Assembly (NCBI GenBank): GCA_026125625.1
Contig: JAHCKU010000210.1
Coordinates: forward strand, 1 to 5,936
Length of the DNA stretch: 5,936 nt
Source: Burkholderiales bacterium
GTDB taxonomy: Bacteria; Pseudomonadota; Gammaproteobacteria; Burkholderiales; SHXO01
Reading direction: 5' to 3'
Part shown: positions 5,464-5,936 of the stretch, one piece after another
Numbering within the stretch: position 1 is the first letter of the stretch
Layout of the letters: each line of letters starts with the position of its first letter
Program-made: the position numbers and the translations under genes
The notes under the pieces: model-generated
Seen by the model: only the letters and a program-made list of their open reading frames with translations
The model's database searches: none
What the model was told of the DNA's origin: nothing

Positions 5464-5936
5464 ATGAAATTCAGTTTCACAAAATCAACCAAGGGCGTCT
5501 TTGCAGCCCTGCTCGTAGCGGGAGCAGTCACCACCGCACCGGCCCAGGCAGCTCTCATTGATCAATGGGAGTACGAAGTCGACAGCGGTTTCGCCTCTTT
5601 CGACCCTGCACAGGGACCAGGCCATACTTACGGTGTCGTTGGTAGCAACAACAACGCCGAGCTGGGCCTGCCCACCGTTCTGAAGTGGGGCCTGCCGTCC
5701 ACTCAGCCCAACGCAAACCCGGGGCAGCAGCAAAGCGGCTTGAGCGTCACTTCGCATGTGTCGAGCCCGCCCGCGCCCATATTGAATACCAACGGCCCGG
5801 CGGAGAATGGCGCGGTCTTGACCCATGACAACTTCACGCTTGCTCAGACGGGAGATTCGCTGACCGACGCCGTGCTGATGTCGCAGCTGAAGCTCTATGC
5901 GTTCCCGCCCGGAAACGATGGCTCGCCCCCCCGCGT
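5464..5936 (+). CDS. Exported protein, probable THxN-family PEP-CTERM protein (3'-truncated by window)
   Basis: The frame is open from ATG 5464 to the right edge (157 codons seen). Residues 1-29 are a clear Sec signal peptide: a lysine-bearing N-region (MKFSFTKSTKG), core VFAALLVAGAV and cleavage at AQA/ALIDQWEY. The mature part is Gly/Asn/Pro/Ser-rich and low in charge, with the segments LPTVLKWGLP (73-82), QQQSGLSV and VLTHDNFTL, where THDN (120-123) fits the signature that names the THxN family of PEP-CTERM proteins. The expected C-terminal Pro-Glu-Pro motif, membrane helix and basic tail lie outside the window, so the sorting signal is not verified. Such proteins are sorted by exosortase and are associated with exopolysaccharide, biofilm or flocs; the specific function is unknown. 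An RpoN promoter and strong ribosome site precede it, suggesting a separately and strongly regulated gene. A generic secreted protein is the alternative. Confidence 0.75.
   Translation, partial: MKFSFTKSTKGVFAALLVAGAVTTAPAQAALIDQWEYEVDSGFASFDPAQGPGHTYGVVGSNNNAELGLPTVLKWGLPSTQPNANPGQQQSGLSVTSHVSSPPAPILNTNGPAENGAVLTHDNFTLAQTGDSLTDAVLMSQLKLYAFPPGNDGSPPR

Noticed and set aside
5485..5826. Leftward open frame of 113 codons opposite the PEP-CTERM-class gene
   Set aside because: The plus-strand frame has a strong ribosome site, signal peptide and sigma-54 promoter, and the antisense frame has none.

Overview
The window looks like chromosomal DNA of a GC-rich Gram-negative bacterium, probably a gamma- or betaproteobacterium. 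The reasons are strong GC bias at third codon positions, a DUF1302-type outer-membrane beta-barrel ending in aromatic-Tyr-x-Phe, Sec signal peptides, and a PEP-CTERM-class exported protein behind a sigma-54 promoter. PEP-CTERM proteins imply an exosortase/exopolysaccharide lifestyle (biofilm or floc). No tRNA, rRNA, CRISPR array, insertion sequence or phage gene was seen. The genus cannot be named from this sequence alone.

Layout. (1) At the left edge the 5' end of a leftward gene encodes a Sec signal peptide and a few mature residues, and the rest is outside the window. (2) Its start abuts or overlaps the start of a rightward LolD/MacB-type ABC ATPase. (3) The ATPase overlaps by 4 bases (ATGA) a 523-aa DUF1302-like outer-membrane protein, so the two form a coupled pair. 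No permease or periplasmic adaptor lies between or after them. (4) A long imperfect hairpin sits in the convergent gap. (5) A leftward class I SAM-dependent methyltransferase is divergent from (6) a rightward FAD oxidase of the vanillyl-alcohol oxidase/4-cresol dehydrogenase type. (7) A 263-base gap holds inverted repeats, an A-tract, a good sigma-54 -24/-12 promoter and a 5'-UTR hairpin. (8) The window ends inside a secreted protein that looks like the THxN family of PEP-CTERM proteins.

How the parts may work together (inference). The ATPase and barrel look like parts of a trans-envelope transporter whose inner-membrane subunit is encoded outside the window, perhaps with the exported protein at the left edge taking part. 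The methyltransferase and flavin oxidase share one divergent control region and could modify a common small, possibly phenolic or lipophilic, molecule. Whether that molecule is the transported substrate is not shown by the sequence. The PEP-CTERM gene is a separate transcription unit, most likely under RpoN with an enhancer-binding regulator such as PrsR.
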